This document shows positions 36,778 through 48,905 of a stretch of DNA of 64,000 nt, piece after piece. The stretch is from Melampsora larici-populina 98AG31. Taxonomy: Eukaryota; Basidiomycota; Pucciniomycetes; Pucciniales; Melampsoraceae. The DNA is taken from the NCBI RefSeq assembly GCF_000204055.1, contig NW_006768808.1, forward strand, positions 331,848 through 395,847. The letters are read 5' to 3'. The position numbers were made by a program, and so were the translations under genes. The notes beneath the pieces are model-generated. The model did not search any database and was not told the origin of the DNA. It worked only from the letters and a program-made list of their open reading frames with translations. The first letter of the stretch is position 1, and each line of letters opens with the position of its first letter.

Positions 36778-38717
36778 TCAAAAAGCCATCATAAAAGCGA
36801 GAAAAACCAAAAACTCAACTCGAACTTGATAAGTTCCATTAGCCTTTGTAAGATATCTAACCCATTTGACGGAATTATAATTTGATTTTTCAAAAACCTT
36901 TAAAAACCTAACTAACAAACCCGAAGAAGTATACATTAAAACTTGAAAATCTAAATTGATTGGAGGTCTTGACCAAGTCTTTCGATGAGTGGTGGCAGAT
37001 AAAGTTGCTTCGGCTGTTAAGGTTGCATCTGCTTGACCTTGCATTCTTGGGATCCTATCAAACCAACAAAATCAACCATGAAATCATTAGGTTTTTTTTT
37101 CGGTTTTGGGTGTTGGGATGGTGAAAGATTAAGCGGGTTTTGTGACTTACTTCCATATAATTAAATTATCAGCTGGAACATATTTCGCTTTACCGATTTG
37201 AACTTTACAGTCTACTTTAGTGGTATTCAAAGGCGTTGGAATCTTCACCACCACATTATTAGCATTTAATTTAGAATTGAAATTAGCTTTAAGATGAACA
37301 GTATAATCTACAGAAGATTTTCCGATTTCTTCAATAATAGGTTGAACTCTAAACGGTAATTGAACATTAGTAGTAGATCGATATCTATCAATCCATCAAA
37401 GAAATCAGCTCAGGATTTAAGATGGGTGTGATGAAGGAGATATGAAAAATGGAAAGTCTTACCTCATTAACTCAAACTCTCCATCAGGTGGAATAAAACT
37501 AATCGTTCGATCTGAATCAAACTTGCCTAGTTTAACACATTGATGGAATTGACAATCGTCTAACTCTACTGAACTATCATCATGACTTGCACCAATCGAT
37601 TTGGTTCGATCACTAAAGAAATTCGACTTTATCAGTTCTCTAACTGATCAAGAAGGATCGTCTTATTCCTGATCACCTACGTGTTCTCAAGTACCAATTT
37701 ATCATTCAAACCAAACTTGCATTCTGGTGCACCTGATAGATAAGCTCGCATTAGAATCTGACCATCAATATCCGACCGAAGAACGCTTCCTAAGACCCAA
37801 CCGAATACAACATCAACTTCATCCATCAATTTCGTCACGAAAGAAACCGGTGAATGAAACTAAAAGGAACACTAACCTTTAGCAGACATGATCAAATTCA
37901 CTGTTTCAATCACATCCACAAAGGCTTCATTCTTTCGATACTTAACATCATGTCTTCGCCAAGACGTAGCACCAGTAGCTTGGATGGTGATCTTGGATGA
38001 ATCTTCTCGCTTTTTTTGATTTGTGAATTGAATTAAAGAACAATTCAAGTCAGCTTTCTAGTGTGATTGTATTTGTTTGTGTGTATGATAAGAGAGATGG
38101 TTAGAAGATGACAAACAACAGCTTGTTCAGATTTAACACCTTCTGTAGTAATATACATCTTTAAGGTATCGATTTCACTATTCTGAGGGTACCCAAAATC
38201 AAGTATCTCTACATGAAAAACAAAACCCCCAAACCAATCAATCATGATAACCCTTTAATGATATATTTAAAACTCGATTTTTTTTTTTTCCCCGGACACT
38301 TACCATCAAGTAATTCATAAATCAAAACAAAATTATTCTTAACTGATTCTTCATCCATCTTACCAAAATAACTACGAGTTAAATTAATCAATCGATAAAG
38401 AAATTCAAACACGATTGCTGCATTCGCATTTGATTTCGTTACGGCTGCTAAGTATAAGTTTTGATGTCTGACATGAAAGAATGAGGTTGAACCTAAGGTT
38501 ATGATTGGAGATCGAACGTCTGGGTTTGAGATTACATGGATTCGAAAGATATCGGCGATTGAACGTCTGAAAAAAAAAAAGAAATTTCATTCGGTTTGCA
38601 TGAGTGATGTGAGAGTTTGTTGGATGAGGGTGAGATGACTTACTTTATATCTGGACGATATAACCTACTGATTAAGACTTCACCTTTGAGATTAAGTATG
38701 AATAAAGCTGAGATCAT
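36778..38717 (-). CDS. APM4: AP-2 adaptor complex medium (mu) subunit
   Basis: Eight exons: 38717-38644, 38566-38304, 38208-38117, 38009-37877, 37789-37681, 37612-37463, 37384-37151 and 37054-36778, giving 443 residues (human AP2M1 is 435). The longin N-domain has [20 protein letters not shown] and [20 protein letters not shown]. The mu-homology domain has [75 protein letters not shown] and the end [20 protein letters not shown]. It binds YxxPhi cargo and clathrin-coated pits at the plasma membrane. The donor after exon 3 is GTTTGT (alternatively GTTGTT three bases earlier). The last 12 residues are a hydrophobic extension beyond the usual end. Confidence 0.93.
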
Positions 38718-39106
38718 CTTGAAGTGAATTGAAAGTTGATGTTTGAAAGAATCGAATCAAGAGAAGAGTGCAACTTTCAAGCTAAGCTTACACTCGAAAT
38801 TCTGGATGTAAGTTCTTATCACTAAAATTTAATCATACATACCCTAGTACTTTATCTTAATATTTTCTGTTCTCTATGCTTCTCTTCATAAATACGAGGT
38901 CAAACTCATTCATCTTGAAGCATCACAGACTACAATCAAGTGATGGTCTGGATGATGATTGAATGTTCAAGAGTATTATGATCTCTGCTAATTTACACTC
39001 AAAGCGTGCTCTGGAATAGTCATTGAGACATGCATGTTCATCAGGAAGACTTTAAGGTCTTGTGCGCCATCATACAACCACTGAAGATGCAAGTCATGAT
39101 ACCAAC

Positions 39107-39719
39107 CTAATTGGTTGCAATCTAAAGCTTCTTGAAATGTGATCTAACTGTGATCATTTCTTCAAATCTTGCTTTATCACATTCACTCTGAGCACAAAAT
39201 AAAACTTACAATTATTCCCACCACACGATCTAACGCTTTGGATAATAAAGTTTTATAAGTCTCAAGTGGCTTGAATGATTTAGTTAACTTTTCATATCTC
39301 GATCCAATCTTGCAGATGACACTCGTCAATTTCCTAGCTTCATCCTGATTTGCTTCATAGGGGGAAAATAGTGGTTTCGGCTGTGCCAGTGGAAAAGAGA
39401 GAAGTGGTTGTATATAAACTGTTACTCAAGAGTGAACGCCTAAACCTTCCTGATCCAACTTATTCCTTTTGACGATTACCATTCTCTTCAAGTCACGAAA
39501 TCTGTGTGAGTGTGAGTGCTTGTTGAACTGAATCCAAGTCAGCAAAACAGAAAAACGTCAAGAATCGGTGTAAGGAGGTTAGTCATCTACATACATACTC
39601 TGCTTCACACCATACTTTAATTCTATCACCACGTCCAGCACCATCATCATGATTTTCTTTTAAACCAAGATGATATTGTTTGATGATTCAGCTTGCTGAG
39701 CAAACGGGTACATACGCAT
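39107..39719 (-). CDS. Tiny five-exon gene for an 89-residue helical protein
   Basis: Exons are 39719-39716 (only ATGC), 39656-39599, 39501-39480, 39380-39210 and 39121-39107; phases agree throughout. The protein begins MQNHDDGAGRGDRIKVWCEA, continues EFRDLKRMPKPLFSPYEANQ, and its second half is amphipathic helix (SVICKIGSRYEKLTKSF, LETYKTLLSKALDRVVGII). This is coherent protein-like sequence across four introns with canonical ends, so I trust the middle exons, but I do not recognise the family. The last exon could differ: an alternative acceptor 22 bp into the final intron would append SECDKARFEEM, but that intron would be implausibly short. It lies head-to-head with the serine-rich gene at 40074 and upstream of AP-2 mu. 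Confidence 0.5.
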
Positions 39720-40073
39720 AGAAATTCAACTTGGGTCTTCGCTTATTTACAACCCAACACCCAAGTGAACTCTTCCCACACCATAATGCACTACTTGTGT
39801 ATTTACTTACTTCAACGGTGCCGTTCCATATCTATCATTCAGGCAATTTCTACAAATTCATTTATGCACTAATTTTTTTTTTGGATTTCTAATATAAAAT
39901 TCCTTCTGTTATCTGATCATCTCCTTTTTTTTATTTTTCTTACTTATATAGCTTATCTTTTTCATTGGGATCCTAAATCTCGTTTTTTTTTGTAGTTGTT
40001 AATAAGTTCAAAGAACACAACGAAACGATTGGTTTAAATAGAATCTTTACCAATATATACATATTATATAAGA

Positions 40074-41654
40074 ATGCCATCTAAAAAATCAATACCAGAT
40101 ATGTTTTCAACAAGTTTATCGACAGATCATAGAAGAACTGCATCACTTTCATCTTATCGTACTAGACTACCGAGTTCGAAACTTTTCCAACTTTTTGGTA
40201 GTTTTAGTCATAGTAGTCATAAATCAACTCATCGTCGATCTACATCTGATACAGGACCGATTTCATTTAATAACTTTAAATCATCTACTTCACCATCTAG
40301 ACATCCAAGATATCAACATGTTCTACAAAAGCCTCGTAGGAGTCGTAGTGAAACTCGTTCGTTTAAAGATCTTATTCCATCTGCTTCAAGTTGGTTAGAA
40401 GACTTTACTGCAAAACTTGTGGGTCCAAGTTCGTATTCCAAACGCCAAGAATTATATGAATCTATTACACTGAAAGGATGTGAAGAAGAAACCTGGACAG
40501 AAGTCGTCAAACAAAAAGAAGTCGAAACCAATTTCAAGCAAATCAACAAGAATAAGAAGAAGATCGATTTGGTTAAAGAAGAGAACTTAGTGACTGAGAG
40601 CAGAGACGGTTCAGAAGTTAGACCGTTTCTTATTGAAAGAGAATTAGATCCGATTGTAGAAGTAGAAGACCCAAGACCGATTCGAAGATCGTTTATTGAT
40701 CATGGTAGAACAGCTTCTTATGATCATCATCAAGGGAATGCTGGAATCAAAACTGTAGGACGATTATCGGTTTCTGAATTAGGAGTACCTGAGCTTTCGA
40801 CTGGATATCAACCATCGAGTTCTTATAAACCAGTACAATGTATAGTGAGTGACTTTATGAGTCTGTGTTGATAACGATTTATCTGATGAGTTTTGGTTTG
40901 GTTTTTGTAGCCTCATAAAGGAACTCCGTCTAAACCGTATAACCAAGCTACTGGATATTTATTCACCGAAACGAGAGCTAGATCCAGATCATCATATCCT
41001 TCACCCATGATTTCTAAAGCACACTCGAGATACAGTTATCAAGATCCCAGACCAATTTATGGTCAAGAAGACTTGTACAATGATGATGAACTTGCAAAAG
41101 AAAAAGAAACACCGAATGAAGATCAAGCATTAATTCGATTAGTTAGGACCGAATCTCAAGAAATCCAAAGTGATACACTTTCTAGATTACCTAGAATAGA
41201 CCCTTCAAGATCGATTTCTTCTTCATATATCACCCATCGATCTTTTCCAAAAGACCAAGCAAATGAAGATCTTCCTATTAGCTTATCTTCAAGTTCATCT
41301 TCTAATCAAACCTCTATTATTCATCATTTATATCAGGATGAAGAACCAGTGGAATCGACTATGAATTTATCAACTTCTAGCTTTGGAAAACAAATCAATT
41401 CTTCTAAGCGATCATCATTAAAGACTCAAACCCATCAAACAAGAAATCAACATCGAGTGGTGAATGATGAGAATTGGAATGATGATTTGGTGGATTCTTC
41501 TTCTGCTTTAAGAGGTAAAAAACAACTTTATAAACGAACTTCATCTTCTCTTCATCCTCATCCTCATCCTAATACTAAAACTAAAACTCATCCTAATCCT
41601 AATACTCAAGCTAAAGAAGTGATGTCAGGTTTGATCAATCTTATAAACATATGA
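40074..41654 (+). CDS. Serine-rich disordered protein (504 aa), unknown function
   Basis: Exons are 40074-40844 and 40911-41654, with a GTGAGT/TGTAG intron in phase 0. Composition is Ser, Arg, His, Asp and Lys, with many RxxS sites (for example HRRTASLSS, RRSTSDTG, KPRRSRSETRS, RRSFIDHGRTAS), suggesting a multiply phosphorylated regulatory or scaffold protein. There is no transmembrane segment or enzyme motif. A short Lys-rich coil lies at residues about 150-180, and the tail has HPHPHPNTKTKTHPNPNTQ repeats. I recognise no domain. The ATG at 40074 follows an AT-rich leader with TATATACATATTATATAAG. Confidence 0.75.
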
Positions 41655-42453
41655 AACTGCAATAATTTCTCTTTTTTTTCTCTTTGTCTTGATCTCTCTC
41701 TTTCTCTCTTGGATTCAAATATCTCAATGATCATTTTGTAAACTATAAGACCCGAGCTGCACTCTATGGATTTTTCTCTCTTGTTTTCCTTTGGATCATT
41801 TATTTAAAGTTTTATGATCCGTTCGTGTTGTGAATAGATTCAAAGCAAAACTTATGATGGTTTTTTTACAAGGTTTTTATGAATTACTTTTTTTGGTAGA
41901 ACCAAAGGTGTTTGATTTTCAATGAACATATTGGTATTTTTTTGTTTAGTTCTATATCGTAAAGGGTTTGGGAATTAAATGGATCTTGATTTGCTCCTAA
42001 ATACCTAATAAACCATAAACCCACAAAGATCTAGTTTACAAAGTCCTACTTTTTTGTAGTCCGGTAGATTTAGATTAGAGGAAGAGGATCACATGATTTC
42101 CAAATTCACTAAGCTCATCTTGTACGTATCCCTGGGGCCTGCAATCTTGCATTTTTCAAATTGTCAACCTCTTCCTCACTTGGAATGAAAAATCACATGT
42201 GTAACTTTTGATGTTCATTTCCACCGATTCATGAAGACTGTTTCATTAAATCATGAACTGGGTCATTTATGTCGATACTTTCTGATCATTATTGGTTGGC
42301 ATTTATTGTTTCATTTGCAAGGGTTTATGTGGATTGTATCCCATGGATCAGGAGTTGAAGCTTGAGTGATTGGTTCGATGAGATGATCATGAGAGTTCTT
42401 TGATGAGCTGGATGAAATCTTTTGGGTCAAAAGTTTGGAAGATGATTGCAATT
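41655..42453. other. Intergenic stretch
   Basis: AT-rich 3' region of the serine-rich gene. Nothing supported before the MITE. Confidence 0.45.
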
Positions 42454-42912
42454 TACACCGCGGGAATTAACTTGTTTGAAACCCGATTGAGCGGAATTTC
42501 GGTGTCCGGGTTCGAAATTTCCTCAAATCAAGAAACTTGTTCACAACTCGTTAGCATTACGTTCGCCGATTTCCCTTGAGTACACTACTACATACACATA
42601 CACAGCACTTTCAAAACCTCCAATTCCAACCGTCCAAGTATCTCACCCCTTATCATGTCCCCACCCAACTCCTTTCTTTGTTTTGGTTGATCAAGGCTTG
42701 ACAAATGAAGGTGAGGAATGGTGAAAGGTTGTTGTTGTATCATGTGACTGTACATACACGGGGCCAGCAGAGTACAGGGTACAGCCCGAGGGAAATTGGC
42801 AAACCTATTGCTAACGAGTTGTGAACAAGTTTCTTGATTCAAGGAAATTTCAAACCCGGACACCAAAATTTCACTCAATCGGGTTTCAAACGAGTTAATT
42901 CCCGTGGTGTTA
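42454..42912. mobile_element. MITE with about 128-bp terminal inverted repeats
   Basis: Left arm 42454-42581 begins TACACCGCGGGAATTAAC. The right arm, read in reverse complement from 42912, begins TAACACCACGGGAATTAAC. Both contain GAAACCCGATTGA, GTGTCCGGGTT, AATCAAGAAACTTG and TTCACAACTCGTTAGCA. The centre (42582-42784) is non-coding. TA at both outer ends could be a mariner-type duplication. Confidence 0.85.
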
Positions 42913-42922
42913 CACACTGGAT

Positions 42923-45682
42923 TAGGGCTGCGACCCGACCCTGATGGCCCCAGGGCCGCCCCGGGACTTTTCCCGGCCTCGGGTAGGTCCGAGGGTCCTC
43001 CAGAAAGGCTCAGGGTCCACCAGGGCGCGCCCTGACTCTAATGGGGGCACGAAAATCTCACATATAGGCAATCTAGGTGTTTTAAAATGACTCGCTGAGA
43101 GGGGATATTGTATTTCATGTTTTGAACGTTCCACAGTAACAAACTCGACAAGATTGTACATCAAAAAAGGATATATTGATCTGATTCTCATGTATAAAAA
43201 GCTTCAAACAATAGCCTACTTTAAGACCTTATTCCAACTCTTAAGGCAAACCTGAGCCTCAAGATTGGTTGGAGTGAAAGCAGCACGGTGATCACTCATG
43301 ACCCTTAAGGCATTAGAAAACGAGCTCTCACTGGGAGCACTTGTGGAAGGGACAGCGAGCATGGCCCTTGCCATGCAAGCTAAGTTGGGCCAGTGTCGTC
43401 TAGAGGTCTCCCAGTAGACAAGAGGGTCTTGTGATTCGTCCTCTTGAGGAGCCGCGAGGTATTCCTTGACTTCGTCTTCAATCGGGACTGTCTTGCGTCT
43501 CTTGATGTAATGTTGAGGTCGGTTGAGGTTGAGAGTGGATTCTTGAGGTTCTACTATTTCGATTTCGGGGTCAAGAGTCGGTTTGAACTTGGTGGCTTGT
43601 AAAGTAAAGTATTCAACCAGATCTTCGTGTCCCCAACCTAGCGATTCCATGGTTTGGGCCTTGACAGCGGTAAGTTTGAGACGTGGATCGAGTATTGCAG
43701 AACAGATGTACACAGGTTTCGTCTCGGCAGCCTGCTGATACTGGATGATCTTCTTGATCATGGGCATGATCGCCACCTTCAATTCCTTACACTTGGAATC
43801 AGCCCAGGCCTATCATAGATACAAATCAACATATCAGTGACTAGCAGATGAAAGAATTAAAACGAAAAAAGAAAAAACATACCTTTTCGAGGCGATCAAC
43901 AAGCCATTGATAATCAGGCATGACAAGAGAAAAGGTGGGGTATAAGTGGCCTTCAATCGTCTCGGTGACAGCAGCAAGAGGGCCTAAGAACTGGACTAGG
44001 TTTTCGACCAAGGTCCATTCTTCGTGGTCAAGCTTGAAGGGCTCAAGAGCGGGATTACAGTTGAATTGATACTCCAACACCACTCTGAGTTCAACGAATC
44101 GAGCGAGTGATGAGTGAGTCGAAGACCAGCGGGTGGAGACTTTGTGAACAAGCCCAACCTTACGTTCCAAGGTGGGGCAGCTGGCAATAGCGTTGTCGAG
44201 TGAGGTCTTGAGCTGACTACTATGTTTAATTTTTTTGTGGAAGCCACGGATTCTGGTGAGTACACTACTTATCTCAGAGTGTGAGGTAGGTTCAATAAAT
44301 AAAGGAACAGATGACTGAGTTTGTGGAATTGCCGGATCGAGCGCATTGATAGGTGGAGGAGCCTTTCGGTCAAAGACCGCCATTCCAGCCTTGGCAACTA
44401 AGTTGATGACGTGTGCGACGCACCCATGAAGGTGATGGGAAGAGTCGAAATGGGGAATCAAGGTCGAGAGCCTTTGGCCCATGGTGGTATTGTTGGACGC
44501 GTTGTCCGCGGTAATACAATAGAGACTATCAGTTATATGAAATGAATCCAGAACGTTCTTGAGAAGGGAAGCTAAGTTGGAACCAGTGTGGGGTCCATCG
44601 ATGGGCTTCAAAGCCAGAGTGATACCTCGGATGGTGAAGTTGTCGGTCATCCAGTGAGCGGTGACACCAAGCATAGAGATGTTGGTGGGAGACGTCCATC
44701 CATCACATGTGATGGATACGTGGGAGACACCGGAAAGCAAATTGATGATCTTGTTTCGAGCCGATCGGAAACTATCCAAGATTCCATTGGTAATAGCAGT
44801 ACGTTTGGATAAGAGAGTGAAAGCAGTGGGATTGATCATGTTGATGATCTCCCAAAACTCCTTTGCATCAACAAAGGACATCGGGATCTCTTGATTGACG
44901 ACCATCCGAATTAGAGCTTCTTTGAGATTTGCTCTGTTGAGCGGTCTGACCTAGAGAGACAAAAATAAACAATACAAACGTTAAGATGAAGAGTTAAAGT
45001 CCAATCGAAAGCTTTGAATTAAATTAGAAGTTTGAAACGGGACTTACTTTGACAGGCACTCCGTCAATATAGAAGGCTGACACGGTAGGTTGATCAGTTT
45101 GAGTGGGAGGTACAATATGATGGTGGCGATCGAGATGTCAAATCATTGACTTTGTACTAGCATGCTTGTCAATCGCAAGAGCTTTGTTGCAAATCTCAGT
45201 CGCAGGGGTGTCAGGTTGTACATCGAAAGGATTGACCGCGTCGACGAATCCTTGTTGGGCTCGGCATACGTTTTTCATCACACCATCGACTTTCTCAGTT
45301 ACAAAATAAGTCCACACCCAGGAAGAGCGTAACGTTGAGGTACTATCAGAAGCCACATCGGAGATTGAATCAGACGGAGCAAGAGAGGAACAGGAAGACA
45401 TCATGGCACGTAAGTGAGAGGATCGTGTGACAGTCGTAGAGAGGGAGGCCATGACCAAGAAGGACCAAGTGCGATTCGGAGATATCCGAAGGTTGATTAT
45501 CGTGAGATTGTTTGGCGGAAACGTAGTCGGCGCCCTGTTCGGGTCGGGCGCCCGAGGCGCCCGCAGGACAGTTGTCAATCTCATCATGTTAGGTTTAACT
45601 GCCCCGGGGCGCGTACCGAGAGCCCCAAGAATATGCTCGGGCGAGCTCGGCCGGGCGGGGTCGGGTCCGGGTCGCAGTCCTA
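42923..45682. mobile_element. hAT transposon (2760 bp) with perfect 8-bp target duplication
   Basis: Termini are TAGGGCTGCGACCCGACCC on the left and, in reverse complement, TAGGACTGCGACCCGGACC on the right. The flanking octamer CACTGGAT is identical at 42915-42922 and 45683-45690, the length expected for hAT. The subterminal 120 bp on each side are strikingly GC-rich compared with the surroundings. It contains one transposase gene on the minus strand. The left duplication touches the end of the 42454-42912 MITE. Confidence 0.93.
43216..45452 (-). pseudogene. hAT transposase, one TGA in the zinc-finger region
   Basis: Exons are 45452-45048, 44950-43883 and 43809-43216, together 688 sense codons including one in-frame TGA at 45140-45138. 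The N-terminus has a BED-finger-like stretch (SSWVWTYF, VCRA, HASTKSMI, then after the stop HLDRHHH). The core has VSHVSITCDGWTSP (first catalytic Asp region), ITADNASNN, HLHGCVAHVINLVAK and KVSTRWSSTHSSLARF. The end has DPLVYWETSRRHWPNLACM and PSTSAPSESSFSNA, the hAT dimerisation domain. Apart from the TGA, where the family's finger expects Arg, the gene reads through. In the finger, Ala replaces the second Cys of the expected C-x2-C. It is likely inactive or only recently dead. Confidence 0.88.
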
Positions 45683-45984
45683 CACTGGATCCTGATATTT
45701 ACATGATACATGTGTGAAGATGATTACATGTGTGTTGATTTGAATTGTTTACATGTCTATACAGTTGTTGTAAGTTATGAATCGATCGGGATAATTTTAA
45801 ATTTTCAACTTTTTTTTTTTGGTTTGACTGGTGAATTCACATTTATAAAGCTCACCCTGGCTTTCTCTGAACGATTTCTGATAAAGTACCAATTAAACTT
45901 CATTTCTTTAAAATCGGATTAAGATATATCTTCACCATTCAAGTCAAACCTCATCAACTTCAATTCTCAATCGAACAGTTCATC

Positions 45985-48905
45985 ATGAGTGGCTTCAGTC
46001 AATTGAAGTCTCATTCCAATTGGTTTAATCATCTTAAAAGATCTCATCATTCTAACTTCATCAGATCAACTCATCTTTCAAATCGTTCAAAATCAACTAC
46101 ATCATCATCATCATCATCATCATCAACAACAACTTCCAATAAACTCGATTCAAATTCAAATATCAAATCAATACCATCCAACTTGAATCGATCTATAAGT
46201 ACTACTAATCCAAAAGGATCTCTAGAAGTGTTAGTAGGTCTCATCATTTAATCATTTTTAAAAACCTTTCAATCATATCCTTAACTGACTCTTTAATTTT
46301 GTTTTTTTTATCTTCAAAATCTCAATGGTTTCTTGGATTGGATGGGTTTTAGTCGACCTATTCCTGCTCCTGGATTTCAACGCGATCCTGATATTTCGAT
46401 CCCTTCAAGACATCAACCCAATCATATACCTTCAAATGAAGTGGATGGTGAATTATTGGATAGTAGTTTTATTGGAATGAGTGGTGGTCAGGTCAGTCAA
46501 TTTTTTTTCCATCTTCTCCAAAACAAGATCGTATCCAAATTGATATTAAGATGGTATTTTTTCGATTGGTATGTAGATCTTTCATGAGATGATGTTACGG
46601 CATGATGTTAAACACGTCTTTGGTTATCCCGGTGGAGCGATCTTACCTGTCTTTGATGCGATCTACAATTCCAAACATTTCAATTTCATCTTACCTAGAC
46701 ATGAACAAGGCGCAGGACATATGGCAGAAGGCTATGCCAGAGTGTCTGGAAAGCCTGGGATCGTTCTGGTCACCTCGGGTCCGGGTGCTACTAATACCAT
46801 CACACCTATGCAAGATGCCTATAGTGATGGGACTCCGATGATTGTCTTTACGGGTCAGGTGGCTACTAGTGCTATTGGGAGTGACGCGTTTCAGGAAGCT
46901 GATGTGATTGGAATCAGTCGAAGTTGTACGAAATGGAATGTTATGGTTAAAGATATCACCGATCTACCACGTCGGATCAATGAAGCTTTTAAGATTGCTA
47001 CCTCTGGACGACCTGGACCTGTGTTGGTGGATTTACCAAAAGATATGACGGCTGGGATTTTAAGAACACCGATCCCATTGAAATATACTCAACCTGATTT
47101 AGTAGAACGAGCCTTACCTTCTAATCCTTTACGATCACGTTCAAGATCTTCTCAACCAATTCCTTCTGGATCACGAAACCATCTTACAGCTGATCCTAGT
47201 TTATTACAACAAGCCTCTAAGATGATCTTGAATGCTAAAAGACCATTAGTTTATGCTGGTCAAGGAATACTATCTTCTCCAGATGGACCTAAGTTATTGA
47301 AACGGTTATCTGATGAATGGAATATACCGGTCACTACCACTTTGATGGGTATGGGTGCATTTGATGAAGAAGATCCGAAAAGTTTACATATGTTGGGGAT
47401 GCATGGATCGGCTTATGCTAACTTGGCGATGCAAGATGCGGATGTGATCATTGCTTTGGGTGCAAGGTTTGATGATCGAGTGACTGGAAAAGTGGATAGT
47501 CAGTCTTTTTTTTTGATTTCAATATAATCTCAATCTGCTTAGAGTTGATTCAAACGATTTGAATGAATGAATGATTTTTTTTCTTAGCTTTCGCACCTCA
47601 TGCTCGAGCAGCTGCAGCTCAAGGTCGTGGAGGAATTATTCACTTTGAAGTGCAACCTAAAAACATAAATAAAGTAGTCAATGCGACTTGCGCAATCGAA
47701 GGAGATGTCGTCGAGAACCTAGGCGAATTACTTGAAATGATGCCTAAACGACCTGATGGAGCACCTTCTAGAACAGAATGGATAGATACGATCCGAAGCT
47801 GGAAAGCTAAATATCCATTTATCTATGAACCATCCTTACCAGGAGAAATGATGAAACCACAAGAAATCATCGAAGCTTTAGACCAATGGGCTAAATCCAA
47901 AGAAGGACGTAAAGAAAACTTAATTATTTCGACTGGCGTGGGACAACATCAGATGTGGGCTGCTCAACATTATCGTTGGACTTCTCCTAGATCGATTGTT
48001 ACTTCGGGAGGATTGGGGACCATGGGATATGGACTTCCGGCGGCTATTGGGGCTAAGGTCGCTCAACCTCAAAAGTTTGTCGTTGATATTGATGGGGATG
48101 CTTCGTTTTCTATGACTGCTATGGAGTTGGCTACCGCTCATGAGTTTGGGATTGGAGTTAAAGTCATTGTACTTGATAATGAATTTCAAGGTATTTATCG
48201 AATTGAATTGATGAATGAACTTTAAGATTAGTTTTTCATGTGGTATGAGCTGATTTGAGTTTTTCAATGTTTGATTAGGAATGGTACTCCAATGGCAAGA
48301 CCTCTTCTACGAATCAAGGTAAGTGATCCCCAGCTGTACAACTGATGTATTCTCAACCACGAATGATTTTGATGGGATGGATTTTCTTCTGTATTATTAA
48401 TAGATATTCTTCAACTCGAATGACCAACCCGGATTTCTGTGCATTAGCTAAATCGATGCATTGTCATGCGATTTATTGTGATAAGAAAGAAGATTTAAAG
48501 TTGAAGATGTCGGAGTTTATGGAATATGATAATGATCGACCGGTTTTGTTTCATGTGAAAGTGACGGATCGGTAAGTGCTTGTTTTTTTTGAAAAGTGCT
48601 TCTTTTTGAAAAAAGTGCTTTTTTTTGAAAAAAAAGAGGTTTTTTGAAAAAAAAGAGGTTTTTTGAAAAAAAGAAGGTTTTTTTTGAAAAAAAGGTTTTG
48701 GGATTCGGATTTGTAGTGACTGATTTTGGGGTTTTTTTTGGGTGCAGTGAACATTGTTTTCCTATGGTGCCTGCGGGGAAAGCTCTTCATCAACGTTTGT
48801 GTTTTTTTATTTTTCGAAATTCGAATGAAAGAAATGTGTATACTGATTCTTGACTTATGGTTTTTTTTGGAATTAGAAATCTTACATCCTTTACTTAGGA
48901 AATGA
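45985..48905 (+). CDS. ILV2: Acetolactate (acetohydroxyacid) synthase catalytic subunit, mitochondrial
   Basis: Eight exons: 45985-46229, 46353-46491, 46577-47498, 47588-48190, 48279-48318, 48404-48571, 48748-48794 and 48877-48905, giving 730 residues. It makes acetolactate and acetohydroxybutyrate for valine, leucine and isoleucine synthesis, using ThDP, Mg and FAD. The first 80 residues are basic and Ser/Thr-rich, a mitochondrial presequence. Landmarks: [27 protein letters not shown] (catalytic Glu171), [37 protein letters not shown], the ThDP/Mg site [12 protein letters not shown] to [13 protein letters not shown], and the end [17 protein letters not shown]. The last intron has a GTTTGT donor, required to reach this conserved end. 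Residue 224 is Ala in GQVATSAIG where yeast has Pro. The hAT element ends about 300 bp upstream of the ATG. Confidence 0.94.
48572..48747. repeat. A/T-run repeat within ILV2 intron 6
   Basis: At least six imperfect units of the form GAAAAAAAAGAGGTTTTTT or AAAAGTGCTTTTTT follow the donor directly. Alternating A and T runs can fold into hairpins. Confidence 0.7.
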
